From contig BSWB01000005.1 in assembly GCA_033239125.1 (NCBI GenBank), positions 52,312,993 through 52,376,992 on the forward strand: DNA of 64,000 nt, written 5' to 3'. A program made the position numbers and the translations under genes. The stretch comes from Fagopyrum homotropicum (Eukaryota > Streptophyta > Magnoliopsida > Caryophyllales > Polygonaceae). Of the stretch, positions 12,599 to 24,647 are shown piece after piece. Positions within the stretch are counted from its first letter, which is position 1. Each line of letters begins with the position of its first letter. The notes beneath the pieces were generated by a model. That model was given only the letters and a program-made list of their open reading frames with translations. It searched no databases and was not told the DNA's origin.

Positions 12599-14444
12599 TG
12601 TAACACCCCGAATCCGCGGGACTCGGGATGCCAAATTGTGCTAAGATCTCACAATGGATCCTGACCCTAGCCTAACAACAAGTTCACTGGACCTTACAAC
12701 ATGACACTGACAAATATACAACAAATGCATAAAACTGTATACAACTGTACAACCAAAAGGTAACAACATCATAGCCGAGTATAAAACAACATCCTCTCAC
12801 AAGAGGTAACAAAATATCATCCTCACACAGGAGGGAAACATAAACAACCCAAAAGACCACAACCATCCTATGTACGAGAGGTCCTCGGCTTGCCACCTTG
12901 CTAGATCACTCAGCAGCATGCCTATCCTATACGGCATCTACAACATGATAATAAACCATTAGCTATCCATACATATATAAGGTAATGCATAAGTACAAGC
13001 ACAATCATGAAAGATAAACACATCAGCATGCTATCACACATTTACCCCTTTATCATCTTGATATAATAGTCATTCACTCAAATCGTGTATATATAGATGG
13101 ATGAAAATATGTGACACGAGGACCGATACTTCTCCGCCTTTGAGTGATATATCCAGCTATACTAGTATCAGTCACACAACCCGTGTACCCTATGGGAGTA
13201 GATTGCGCCCTTCTTGTAAACCAGTCTGGTATGACGTCAAAGAACCTCCTAGACTCCACGGCGGGATGAAAGGGAAAGGTTATCACAACCACATATACGG
13301 GGCAATATATAAAACATAGGTCGCTAATAATTGACATCACATGTTATCATATCAAGCATATAACACGCACACAACTAATGCAAACACCCAATATAGGGAT
13401 GGTAGCTAAGTAAGTCCTACAGACTTACCTAACCCTCGTACAATCACAACCACGATCAACTTCCAATCCTGAGAGGGACACTGCCTAATAACAAGGAATA
13501 AAGAGATATCAATACTCCTATCAATCAAAAAGGGCACACCCAGACCCAAGTGATCCATAAGGATCATACTCAATCTATAAGCCTCACAACCAACTAAACC
13601 TCAATATCTCAACATAACTCACAATTCCTCAAATCTCAAGGTAGTATCTAATCGACATTCCTAAATCTCAATTCTAATCCTAGATTAATTAATTAACATT
13701 TTATTAATTAATTAAATTTTGCTAGAATAACGTTTTGCCCGCATGCAATTTCTAAACCCACCTGTCATCAGATTTCATCAAACAAACTACCCATAATCAC
13801 CAGAATAATATAACGACCATAGTAGAATTTCTAATTATCCATTTTGACAAGTCTAAAGTCAATTTAGGCCAAACCGAAGTAGGGAAAAGGAAAAATATAT
13901 AACTTATTCGTTACTAACTCGACCAGCTCTTCATTTGCTTGGAAATGTAGAAACTTGGTACCGATATGAAGAGAATGAAGAGAGGAATCCAGAAACTCAA
14001 ACATAATTGAAACGGAGAGTAGATCTGAGTTTGAATGTTGAGACAAATTAGAGCATTTACGAGGAAACGTGAAAGGAAATGAATTAATAAAGGATATTCC
14101 GCTATTTATAGTGAAGACGATAAATATCCTTCAGCGAAGTAGATAATTATCCTTTAATCGATCCAAAGGCGGGTCAAACCTCCTTCTCTAAACTTCTCGA
14201 GATTGGAATATTATATCAGGAATATTGTAGGGATAATGATTGCACAACTGCCTTGGAAAACATGTATTCCTAAGCCGTCTTTCTTAGCCGTTAAGAAACG
14301 AAATAGTGACTCTTTTGGCCATTTTGCCTCTCCATGTTATTTCATATCTAGGACATATCCGATGTCCTGATCATTTCTCTCAACTGCATTTTTATTAATT
14401 AGAGCTCCCAAATACTCCAAATAACACCGGAGGGTAAAAATAAT
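12599..14444 (-). mobile_element. Family B LTR (B2), right end truncated
   Basis: It starts TGTAACACCCC and matches the left end of 7870-9632 (the CCGCGGGACTCGGG motif, then a GTTCACTGGA motif). It interrupts the chromovirus internal sequence whose intact homologue continues past 4104. There is no GTTACA terminus before the next LTR at 14445, so the right end is lost or divergent. No gene is seen in it; short ORFs at 13074-13340 overlap on both strands and have no family features. Confidence 0.65.
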
Positions 14445-15534
14445 TGTAACACCCAAAATTCTGAGAACTCGGGGAGTTACGGGTTAGGACCTCACAATGG
14501 GTCCCGACCTCGGTTTAACAACAACTTTACTAGGATCTTACAACAAGGCACAAATGTATTTAAAACAATTTCAAAACATATTATTTTTAATGTATGAATG
14601 TACACATGTGACAGCCTTACAAAACATATATATAGATACATAACATGCATGCCCTATGGGAGACTCCCCTGTCCCCATCTAATGAATACTTGGACCCGGC
14701 TGACCATCCATTCCGGATCTCTCTGCAACTGTCTATCTCTACAAATCTACAACACGGATAAAACCGTTAGCTAATATTCTATGCATAAGTATAAAGGTAA
14801 AAGCACAAACACACAATATACACAATCAACATGCAACAGTCAATTCTTTTATTATCTTTAATTAGATGATATGTCATTACTAATGATACTTATTTTGTGA
14901 CACGAGGGATTCCCAAACCTCGCCCCTGTCCCCGTTTACCAACGCGGAATGGTACTAATGCATTTGACCGTTTACCTGACTGGGTTGGTCGCAGGGAACC
15001 TCCTAGACTCTCGCAAGAGCTAGGCAGATGATGTCACGACCCGTTATCATACACTTGGGTCCATTACATAAATAATAAAGTCGGCCTAATCATCTTTCGT
15101 TGTTTATCATAACTAACAAACACCACTCGTACACATTACACTCATACAAGAAGTCAGCTAAGTAAGTCCGTGGACTTACCTGAATCAGATCTCGACTTTC
15201 TAATTCGCAAATTGATCTGTACAGTAGGAATTCAGTGGCCTGTCAAAGGAGGCAAGTGTGTCAGCACACTTTTTGGGTGATTAGAAGTCTAAGACTTCTA
15301 AGATAGTAGGTCTTAATAGAACGGAATTGATTACAATATTAATTTATGGTAAAATGACTATTTTACCCTTGGTCTCGAAACTTTCAAAAATTCCCTAATT
15401 CATGCCTAAACTCTTATTTGAGACTAAAGAGTCATATTCTAACTCCTAAAGATGGGTTTGGTTACAAACTGGCAATTTACCCATTTCCCTATTTTTGGAA
15501 AGATCGTTAAGGTCCAACTTCGGCTCCAAATATA

Positions 15535-15786
15535 AAATTCGAATAATCTTATAAAAATTCTGAAATAATTCCCTAGATCATCTATGATATCTCATCTACT
15601 CCTAGGAGCAAGAATTTCTTAAAACTATTAATGCATCACTTCTACAAAAATTCTGAAATTAAATTCGAATAATCTTATAAAAATTCTGAAATAATTCTCT
15701 AGATCATCTATGATATCTCATCTACTCCTAGGAGCAAGAATTTCTTAAATTTGTTAATGCATCACTTCTACAAAAATTTCTAAAGT
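15535..15786. repeat. 126-bp tandem duplication inside LTR C2
   Basis: The run beginning AAATTCGAATAATC at 15535 recurs at 15661 and includes CATCTATGATATCTC in both units. The two units differ at only a few bases. The other family C LTRs have one unit. Confidence 0.85.
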
Positions 15787-17007
15787 TGGTTACAACATTT
15801 AACAAACAGCACACTATCAAACATGGTTGCAACACACACTTTTCTGGAATCTACAACACATGATATGCAAGGGATCAAGGGTTCAATTCTCACCCACAAC
15901 AGCAAAATTACTCTAACCTATACTCACATAAACCACTCAGTCCTACAAAACGATGAATCAAGAGGCCAATGTAATAGCTTGCTTACCTAGGTTGTAGTAG
16001 AAGGTGGAGCACTACAGTCCGACGCTTAGGCTCGTTCTTCTTCACCCAACAAGTAAGCTCTCCAACAACTTGCCCTCAACCACTGTCATCACGGATTACA
16101 AGGAGGGGGTGACTCGCGACTCTACTTATAGAGATGAGATAGACTAGAAAGAGAGATAAGATCGAGTTACCTTGACCAAGGATCCCCAGTTGCAACTTAG
16201 GTGTGGATCTTGAGACAATAGAAAGATCACTCGATCCGCTAGCACTCATTGCACTGGGTAGAAGACAATAGGGTGTATGATACGGTCAACACTACAAGGT
16301 TGTGAGATGGTGTCCACTATGATGTTTTCCTAGAGGAAACGACTCCTGTTCAGCTGTGTGACCTATTAGATAGAGAGCTAATCGAGGGAGGGGAGAGAGT
16401 AAGAGGAGAAGAGCAACAAGGATACCCTAGAAATCGATCTTCTACGAGAGTTACAGAAAGCGTGGTTGTGTGGAGGGTTCTTGGTACGCAGAGAAGGGAG
16501 ACGAGGTTGTACTCTCTTGGTTCCTTGTATCTGGACATGGGAGAAGATAACATACGTGCGAGATTGATGGCCGTTCATTAAGGAGAGGGGATTACAAAGC
16601 GAGGCGTGATGGTAGGCGGAAGATCGGCATGCAACAACTAGGGTCCTAGGCTCTCTTTCCTCCTGGGCTGGAAAGGATCTTGTGCAATGCCGGCACCGCT
16701 AAGCTATTACCTTCTTGTGCTGTTAAGGAGCAAGACTTCGTGGCTACTGAGTTCCTGGGGTGGCGTGGAGCAAGCATATAAGGATTGCAACACAAGGAAG
16801 GAAGGAGATGGGCTGAGGCAAGGAGGGAGGAGAGGGTTAAAAGAATAACAAATGAGTTGTTGTCAACTTGCCCGGATAGCATTGTCAAAACTTCGTCATG
16901 GCTTCTTCATGACCTTGTCAAAGACTTGTCAAAAGGGTGTCATGACCTTGTCAAAGAAAAAGATATAACCTAGGGTTTGTGAGATTAGGATTTTTTTTGG
17001 AATTTTC

Positions 17008-17043
17008 ATCATTTTATGTAAGTTTAGGCTTACATAAAATGAT
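17008..17043. repeat. Conserved LTR hairpin, copy 3 (15-bp perfect stem)
   Basis: ATCATTTTATGTAAG at 17008-17022 pairs perfectly with CTTACATAAAATGAT at 17029-17043 over a 6-nt loop. This is the longest stem of the five copies. The others are at 1122-1157, 9745-9780 (one mismatch), 34161-34194 and 42144-42178. Confidence 0.85.
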
Positions 17044-17147
17044 AGGATTTGTGATGGTAGATAGCACTAGATATCATGTACACGGATCATTGGGTCGAAA
17101 TTCGGTTTAGCGCGGAAATAAATAGAAATCAAATTCCGGATATTACA

Positions 17148-17292
17148 TAATTGACCCCTTAAAATAAGTTTCTTGAGTAACGATTCTAACTTCTTGTCAT
17201 GGTAGATAACACTAGATATCATGTGCAGGAATCACACATATATCATAATTGACCCCTTAAAATAAGTTTCTTGAGTAACGATTCTAACTTCC
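17148..17292 (-). mobile_element. Remnant internal region with a 46-bp direct repeat
   Basis: Only about 145 bp of internal sequence separates LTR C2 from C3. The run starting TAATTGACCCCTTAAAATA occurs twice (17148-17193 and 17246-17291). Between the copies is a short piece (about 17194-17223) matching the end of the LTR. Nearly all of the internal domain and the first part of the 5' LTR are deleted. Confidence 0.75.
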
Positions 17293-19862
17293 TAAAATCA
17301 GGTTTGCAATGTCATGAATGTGACCTAAGACCAAAAACAAACAGAAATATCTTAGAACTAAAATTTCTAAGAACAACAAACACAGAATGATCAACATAAA
17401 GTAAAGACTCAGACCCATCCTATGGAGTACGAAAACCCGGCAAACCACTACCTTCCAGATCACTCGGCATCAACTCTAACCTTTAGCTCGTCTAAACCAC
17501 AATATAAACAACAGTTAGCTAAGTATCAAAATATAAGTAGAGAAAATAATTGCACAAACACACATAAGACAAGAATATAACAATCAACATGCTGACACAC
17601 AAAGCCGGTTATCATCTTGTAATTTAGGTGATTTACTTCAATACATCTTAAGGTTGTGGAACGAGAAGTCAAAAATTCCCGCCTTCGTTTTTTATCTAGT
17701 TGGCAAGGTTTGGCATACCTCCCCATCTCTCATATGGACTGGTTCGGTAGCGTCCCCGCAAACCATGTTTGGCCTAGTCCCGAAAGATCCTCCTAGTCGC
17801 CCTTGGGCTACTAGGAAGAATGCCTCCACCGTTAATCTTAGGCCAATTAAGGGTCGGTTATACTTAAGGTAATAATGTAATTATAAAAATATAATCAATC
17901 ACCACTATCATCACTCATACCAACATCTAGAAGCTAGCTAAGTAAGCCCAAAGGACTTACCTGAATTAAATCTCAACTCTCGTAATATCAACTCGGTCTG
18001 CTACCGTAGAAACTCTGGTGCCTGTTATAAAAGGCAAGTTGGTCAATAATGTATACCAATTTCTTAGAAGTCTCCAACTTCTAAGATACTCCAATCGTTA
18101 ATAAGAGAAATTACCAAAATACCCTCATTAGGGTAAATGACCATTTTACCCCTGGTCCCGAAACTCTAGAAAATTCTATAACAAAATTTTGAACTATTCT
18201 TTGGAACTCAAAACCACACTCTAACTCTAAAAAGGAAGTTTACCAAAGATTTAGAAGAGTTAACTACATTCTTGACTTTCATAAAAAGTTGCTAAGGTCT
18301 AACTTTAGTTTAAGATACAAGGCTCGAATAAAAATATAAAAATTCGAACAAAAATATCTAGGTATTCTATGCTATGCAACCTACTCATAGAAGCAAGAAT
18401 TTCTCAAGAATACTCAACAACAACTTCTACTCAATTTCCCAAAGTTGGATCCAAAATCCTGAATTCTATACTTAACCTGGGTGATTTCATAACTACACAT
18501 CCAACCTACTTGGAGTTCCTATAAATCCAGATCCGACCGTTGGATCAGTCTCAATTTCTAATGCATTACACTATGCATGTCCCTCTATGTCATACTAAAT
18601 TTGAACGGTGGATTATAATCCTAAGGTTTCAAAATAGAGGCTCAAACATGGCTGCAACACACAGTTTTCTAGAATCTACAACACAGGATATGCAAGGGAT
18701 CAAGGGTTCGAATATCACGCACAACAGAAAAATTACTCTAATCTATACTCACATCAAGAACTCATCCCTACAAAACGATGAATCAAGAGGCCAAGGCAAG
18801 AACTTGCTTACCTAGGCTGTAGAACAAGGTGGAGCAATGCAGTCCGACGCCCAAGCTCGTTCTTCTTCGCCCAACGAGTAAGATGTCCAACAACTCGTCC
18901 TCAAACACTGTCATCACGGAAGTACAAGGAGGGGGTGACTCGTGGCTCTACTTACAGCGAAGAGATAGACTAGAGAGGGTGAAAAGAGATCGGGTTACCT
19001 TGACAAAGGGTCCCTTGGTGCAACTTAGGGTGGATCTTGAGAAGATGGAAAGATCACTCGATCCGCTAGCACTCGTTGCACAGGGTAGAAGACGATAAGG
19101 TCTATGATACGGTCGACACAGAATGGATGTGAGATGGTGTCCACTGTGATGTTTGCACAGAGGAAACGGCTCATGTGCATCTATGTGACTGATTAGAAAG
19201 AGAGCAAAACGAGGGAGTGCAAGGAGTAAGAGGAGAAGAGCAATTGAAGCTTACCAATGATGAAGGCAATACGTGTAAAAACGAGGACTCTTAAAGACAA
19301 CCGGTAAGACGTGCAGAAAGGAGGAACAACAAGGCTACCCTGGCAATCAATCTTTTGTGAGAGTTGTAGAAGGCATGGTTGTTTGGAGAGTTCCTGGTAC
19401 GCAAAGAAGGGAGACGAGGTTGCACTCTCTTGGTTCCTTGAATCTGGACATGGGAGGAGGTAACTTACATGCGAGATTGACGGCCTTTCATTAAGGAGAG
19501 GGGATCACGAATGAGGCGTGATGGTAGGTGGAAGATCGGCATGCAGCAACTAGCTTCCCGGGCTCTCTTTCCTCCTAGGCTGGCAAGGATCTTGTGAAAG
19601 GCTGGAATCAATAGGTTGTTACCTTCTTGGGCCGGCAAGGAGCAAGGCTGTGTGGCTACTGACTTCTTGGGCTAGCGTGGAGCAAGGGATATAAGGGTTG
19701 CAGCACAAGGAAGGAAAGAGATGGGCTGAGGCAAAGAGGGAGGAGAGGGCTAAAAGAATAACAAATGGGTTGTTGTCAAAACTAGATATCATGTACACGA
19801 AACCTCGGGTCGAAATTCAGTTAGGCTCGGAAATAAATGGAAATAAAATTCTGGATATTACA
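17293..19862 (-). mobile_element. Family C LTR (C3), 5' LTR lacking its first ~130 bp
   Basis: It aligns with LTR C1 from about position 5368 and ends GGATATTACA at 19862. No polypurine tract follows, so this is the outer end of the element. Compared with other family C LTRs it lacks the hairpin and microrepeat zone: the sequence jumps from TTGTTGTCAA to ACTAGATATC near 19780. The same internal deletion is present at about 36226 in duplication copy 2. Confidence 0.75.
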
Positions 19863-21284
19863 TCTTCTTTTCTAGTTAAACTTCTGTTTGCGGTTACCTT
19901 GTTGGCCAACTCATCTATCTCCGACCGTGTGTGATAGTTTGTAATACCAATTTGATCGACTAATTGTTATCTTCTTATAATGGTTCAAGCTCCTCTTGTT
20001 ATATATGTACTTTCCCAAGATCGTGTATAATCCATGATATTCCGGGCACCCTCTTTCTTCGTCTTCTTCTAGGATTGCCTTGTCCTATTGATCTAGTTCC
20101 GATGGCCTCCTTTGTGCTACACTTAGGTTAGAATCCTATATTGAGAAACTTGTCCTTTATAACCCAATTCGAGAGCATCTTGCCTACCTTCCACTTGATA
20201 ATGCCTCCTTACATTAGTACTATGAGACCATGTGCCTTCTCTTGACCAAAGTGGTAGCACATATTTTAATCAAGACGTCCTTTCCAATTTCATGCAAGGC
20301 CTACCGCCATTCTACGTGGATCTAATGCAAAGCGATAGGCATACTCATGTGTCTCATGCTTTATATAATTCTAATCTAATATACTTTGCCTTGCTGTCTG
20401 ATAGGGATACGAATATTGAGCAATCCAAACTATAAACACTTGATGAAGACCGATATATTCCCCCGGATATTGGCAATTTGTTTGTGTCTAACAAGGAAAC
20501 ATGCCCTCCAATTCTACTTGTCAAGGATCTGACTTTGAGTGCACACGTATCTATACCTGACCAACTCGAAATCATGGAGCCTCTAAGGTATAATGCCTTG
20601 TCATTATCAATTCTTGAGGTTAATTCTTGATTTGATCCTATGTTTTCTATTAGTCAAGTTCCTACTTGCTGCGAGGATCCTGAGATTAAGGAAGATTGAG
20701 TCAATCATGCTTCTCGCATGTGTCGTCCCACATCATGTGTATTCCTAGGTCGTTTGTGTAGAACATACACCACTACTACTCGACTACCCCATCCGGATGT
20801 TATTTTGGACTTACCAACGGCCTTGGTTTGGGATCCACCCCGAGGATGTTCTTTATCAACCCCTAAACCGATCCTCCTTGAAAACTCGTCACGACCCCTA
20901 TAGTTTCCCCAACTACAACTTCATCACTACTTATGGTGACTATAATGAGGATACACTTTAACTGTCCATTTTGTTGAGCTTCTTGAGCACCATAAGCTGA
21001 CATCAACCATATCACATCCATCGCCATTGCTAGTGATCTTTTCGAGACATGGGCCCGATCAAGGGTATTGGCCGTTCAAAGTTCCTTATGCAACTCATGG
21101 GCAATTTATCCCATTTCTCATTTCTTTTATACTTATTTTATCCATCCGATGATGTATGGTTTATTTCTCACAATTTTTTTGTTTTCACCTGGCAGCTACC
21201 AAGCAGAATTTATGCGTGGGTGTACACATTTTCCGAGCTTCACGTTGACTCGGGGACGAATTAAAGGCAAGAAAGGGAGGAGGA
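19863..21284 (+). pseudogene. Unidentified coding relic, 3' end of an LTR element (copy 1)
   Basis: The plus-strand frame is broken in this copy, for example by a base loss near 20235 and a stop near 20433. Copy 2 keeps a 156-codon open stretch. Readable pieces include FNQDV, YVD, LYNSNLIYF, LSDRDTNIEQSKL and VSNKETCPP. I do not recognise the family. The tail near 21241-21284 reads DSGTN, then RQER with a polypurine run, immediately before a TG that starts LTR-like sequence. That arrangement is typical of the 3' end of a plant Ty3/gypsy polyprotein, so I infer a retroelement origin. Confidence 0.5.
21271..21284 (+). other. Polypurine tract of the plus-strand relic
   Basis: GAAAGGGAGGAGGA lies directly before TGTGATCC at 21285, the usual place for the plus-strand primer of an LTR element. 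The equivalent in copy 2 is 37734-37747. Confidence 0.55.
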
Positions 21285-22090
21285 TGTGATCCGGACTATA
21301 GAGCTTGACATTAAATTTAGCAAATAAGGGGATAAACCTGAGGAGTTAAAAAGAAAAGTTGGATCCTTCCAAAAGAAACAACTTAATGATGTTTCCAAAT
21401 TTAGAATTTATAATATTTTATTTCTATTATTTATTTATAATTCGGATGATTCATTCATTAAATTAATCCAAAAAGATTTAAGAAGTCCGGGTCCAAACTT
21501 CCAATTCCACTACTACTCCCTACCAGATGAAGGAAGCATATATCCCAACCAGCTAATGAGGGAGGTGGCGTCCAACAACCCAACTACAGGCCTATCTCCG
21601 CCATCCTTTGATGATATATTCTATTTTTGGTTCAACTAGTTAGCTTTTGTTATTTAGGAGTGTAGTTATATGATCTCCTTCATTTTTTAGCTAATCTAGA
21701 TAGTTTTCATATTTTGGGAGTTAAATTATGTTATCTCCCTTTCTATTTTAGTATCAAACAAACTAGCTTCCTTGTTGGATTAACATCCTTCAAACCCTAA
21801 CTAGTGGTATAAATAGAAGACTATCCTCTTTGTATTTTTTTGTATAGAAGTGAAAATTATTGTGTAATATTTTCCCATATTATGTGATTATCCAACATAT
21901 AATATATTTCAGTAATTTTTCTAAGAAATTCATGCCGTGTTCTCTTGTTTTAAGATATGTGACTTTGCTCTTCATTCGGTTCTTAATTCAATCACTCTAC
22001 ATTGAATTCGGCATTGAATTCTTCTCTCTTTTTCTTTGTTTTTGGTTACTAACGTTTGTGCGTTATTTGCAGCTTTCAAAAACACATGAT
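21285..22090 (+). mobile_element. LTR-like sequence with a TATA box (copy 1)
   Basis: It begins TGTGATCCGG after the polypurine tract and contains TATAAATA at 21808-21815 in a typical plant promoter setting (GGTATAAATAGAAGA). T-rich sequence follows. The right end is not defined; about 22090 is a guess. The short ORF at 21860-22162 is in low-complexity T-rich sequence and is not taken as a gene. Confidence 0.5.
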
Positions 22091-23782
22091 TGTCACTTCC
22101 AATATCTTTTTCTAAATTTTCTCCGTAATCTTCTTTTCTTATATCCGACTCTTAGTTCATGAGTATTAACAAGGGATAAGATGTTACTTGAGTCGAGGAA
22201 CCTAGATACCTAGTTTCACCACCCTATTAAATGTGAGTATTGACAAAGGCTTAGGAATTCCTTGGAGGTGATATCAGAGATGCCATTCGAAAGATCATGG
22301 CAATGCATTCGATGTCAAGGGTTCATACCCTTGGTTCACATCAACATATAACTAAATATCAGAAGGCAATTCCACAATATTGATAGTAAGTTAGAGTGAT
22401 ATAAAGACAACTTCGTTAATTGTCACATATGGTTAGGATTTATTGTTTTCGGTACATAAATGTTGTCACCACGATTGTAACGTGCCCATGATGTTTGCTG
22501 AATCATTACATCGAACGATGAATTGAGGTTTAAGGATTATGTTGTCACATAAAGTCAAGGTCTTTGACCTTAGCGGGCAAACATGAAAGTGTTTATTTGT
22601 TTTCAAGATATTATCCTTACACTCCTCAACTTAGGTGGGCCACATGTACCATGGGTTCGTAGTTTGTACAAGCCGAGGTTGTGGGAATATATTCCAATGT
22701 TGATTTTTTTTTTAAGATATTCTCTTTTTGCTCCTCGATTTAGACAGACCATGTTTATCAGTGGGTTCATGGTTTGTGCGGGCGGAGGTTGTGCCTGATC
22801 ATTGTGCATGGACGAGGATTCACTTGATTAGTGATTTTTGTGTTCTTCCCGTGGATAGGGTTAGTAGGTACTATCGTGTTCAATAAATCTTGAACATGTT
22901 TTGAAATATTATATTTTAACTGGTATTTGAGATGCAATTTCAAAAACAAAAGATGCTCAAGCATATTTTTGAGTTGTGTTGTAAATGTTCTTTGAGATGG
23001 CTTTCAGAAAGGAAACAATACATGGCTTTGTTATTTTGTTATTATTAGTGACATACTTGTTAGCATCATCATTTGCACATTTACAACATATTTTAAAATT
23101 TCTTTACAAAGGTTCTTGACTCTTCTCTTGGTTTGGTTTGAACCTTTATGATGTTTTTCATTTGAGATGACAAATGAACTCCTTTGTTCCTATTATTTCT
23201 TGTTTACTATGGAACATCTTTTCTTGTAAATGTCACAAGGAACTTTAGTATAGATTATTGGTGTTGTAGCGATCCTATTTTGGAGCTTTTCAAATTATGT
23301 ATTGACCTCGACTTCATTGACCGCAAATAAGTCCTTAATGTATATGAGACGCCAGTCATGGATGTGTCATTTGTGATGGGCAAATGCCTAGAATGCCGTC
23401 AATTACAAAAACTAACTAGTAAATCTCCGTAATAGGAATATAAAGAAAATATACCAAAATGATATGGTTATTGAACTCAAATAGGTAGAGAATGAAATAT
23501 AGAATGACGATGAATACAATAAAATTAAAATAAACACATTCAACTTCCTTTTTTCAAGAAAATCTCATCCCATGGAATAATATCATTAGAATGCCAAATA
23601 CAATGTAGATGGTATTAATTCATAAGTTATGTAAATTTTAAATAACATATTTATATTAAAATGGAAGAAATGCATGGTGCAAATCATACTGTATATCCAT
23701 TAAAAGTATGAGATAAAATAATGATTTTGTTCTTATTACAAAATATCACATATCTTTACCCAAATAACAACCCCACTCCTAC
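22091..23782. other. Upstream region of the cysteine-rich gene, no gene seen
   Basis: AT-rich sequence shared with copy 2 (about 38550-40232). A degenerate 110-bp direct duplication lies at about 22601-22795: both units run from TTTCAAGATATT or TTTTAAGATATT to GCGGAGGTTGTG or GCCGAGGTTGTG. No ORF has family features or conserved coding structure. Confidence 0.6.
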
Positions 23783-23790
23783 TATATAAA
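23783..23790 (+). promoter_or_regulatory. TATA box of the cysteine-rich gene, copy 1
   Basis: TATATAAA lies 66 nt upstream of the ATG at 23856. A start near 23815-23820 would give a leader of about 40 nt. The same box lies at 40233-40240 in copy 2. Confidence 0.7.
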
Positions 23791-23855
23791 TGTCTACGGT
23801 TAGGATCAAAACCTACAAGAAAAACTAAATTTTCAAAACACCAATCCAATTATCC

Positions 23856-24623
23856 ATGACAACAGTAAGCTTACAACAACTTCTCACAGAAAAGCTAATA
23901 TGTTTAGCTTTCATGTGGATGGTTATACAATTGGTTTCTTCCACCGCTACTTCAACAACTATAAGTGAGAAATGCATTAAAGTGTGTACGAAGGATTGCG
24001 GGCCATTTCCACCAGGCACAAAATCTAATATATGTGTTTCAGTATGCAACCATCGTTGTCCAGAAGGCTCATCACAAACAACATATAACTCTATTGGGTG
24101 TACGTATAGTTTTGTGTTACTTTAGGCATCTTATACGATTAAGTATATGTTTTTTAAAAGTAATTTTGTGTATTTGTATTGGAACAGTTATAAGTGAGAA
24201 ATGTATTGAAGAGTGTAAGGAATCCTGCCAAAATGCTCCAAATGTAGATTCATGCGTTTCATCATGCGAATCCAATTGCCCTCAAGCTTCACCATCCACT
24301 ACATATAATTCCATTGGATGTACGTATGCATTTTTATATAATACATTAAATTATGCAGTGCTCCAAGTAATTTTGTACATTTTATTTTTGAACAGATATA
24401 AGTCCCAAATGCATTCAGATGTGTACGCAATCGTGCGCTTATTATCCACCTGGTCCAGATCAAACTAATTGTATTTCAAGTTGTGAAACCGATTGTCCCC
24501 AAGGTTTATCCTCCGCCGCCAAGCGTAAGTTCATCTCTATAATAAATAAATAAATATTTTTATATTGTGTAATTACAAACTTATTGGTTATATTTCGATT
24601 ATGTTTTAGGTACCGTTGACTAG
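23856..24623 (+). CDS. Secreted three-module cysteine-rich protein, copy 1
   Basis: This is a four-exon model predicting 172 residues. Exons are 23856-24099, 24188-24319, 24396-24524 and 24610-24623, with introns of 88, 76 and 85 nt. All introns are GT-AG and phase 1: donors GTACGT, GTACGT and GTAAGT; acceptors AACAG, AACAG and TTTAG. The frame stays open to a TAG at 24621-24623. Residues 1 to about 30 form a signal peptide (hydrophobic CLAFMWMVIQLV core). Three modules of the form CX3CX3C-X8 to 11-CX3CX3C follow, with 18 cysteines, one module each in exons 1, 2 and 3. Exon 4 adds only four residues. Secretion and disulfide folding are inferred. The spacing recalls plant thionin-like or other defence or signalling peptides, but I cannot assign a family. 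Retention of intron 1 would end the protein at residue 89. Confidence 0.8.
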
Positions 24624-24641
24624 AAGGTACGCAACGATGAA

Positions 24642-24647
24642 AATAAA
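24642..24647 (+). terminator. Candidate polyadenylation signal, copy 1
   Basis: AATAAA lies 19 nt after the stop codon of the four-exon model. The equivalent in copy 2 is near 41108. The cleavage site is not determined. Confidence 0.45.

Larger units (their letters stand above)
14445..17147 (-). mobile_element. Family C LTR (C2), 3' LTR of a truncated element
   Basis: A full LTR of 2.7 kb, TGTAACACCC to GGATATTACA, followed by a polypurine-like tract (GACCCCTTAAAATAAG, from 17153), so it is a 3' LTR on the minus strand. It contains a 126-bp tandem duplication (15535-15786), the TTGTCA microrepeats (about 16890-16960) and the best hairpin of the family (17008-17043). Confidence 0.8.

Noticed and set aside
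22270..22330. Possible SINE or tRNA gene (TGGCAATGCATTCG then GGGTTCATACCC)
   Set aside because: The A- and B-box-like words are too close together and no cloverleaf can be drawn. No tRNA, rRNA or CRISPR array was found anywhere in the window.
23965..24468. 167-codon plus-strand frame overlapping the cysteine-rich gene
   Set aside because: It reads exon 1 out of frame and runs through introns 1 and 2; only its middle matches exon 2. The spliced model with consistent phase explains the region better, and it works identically in copy 2.
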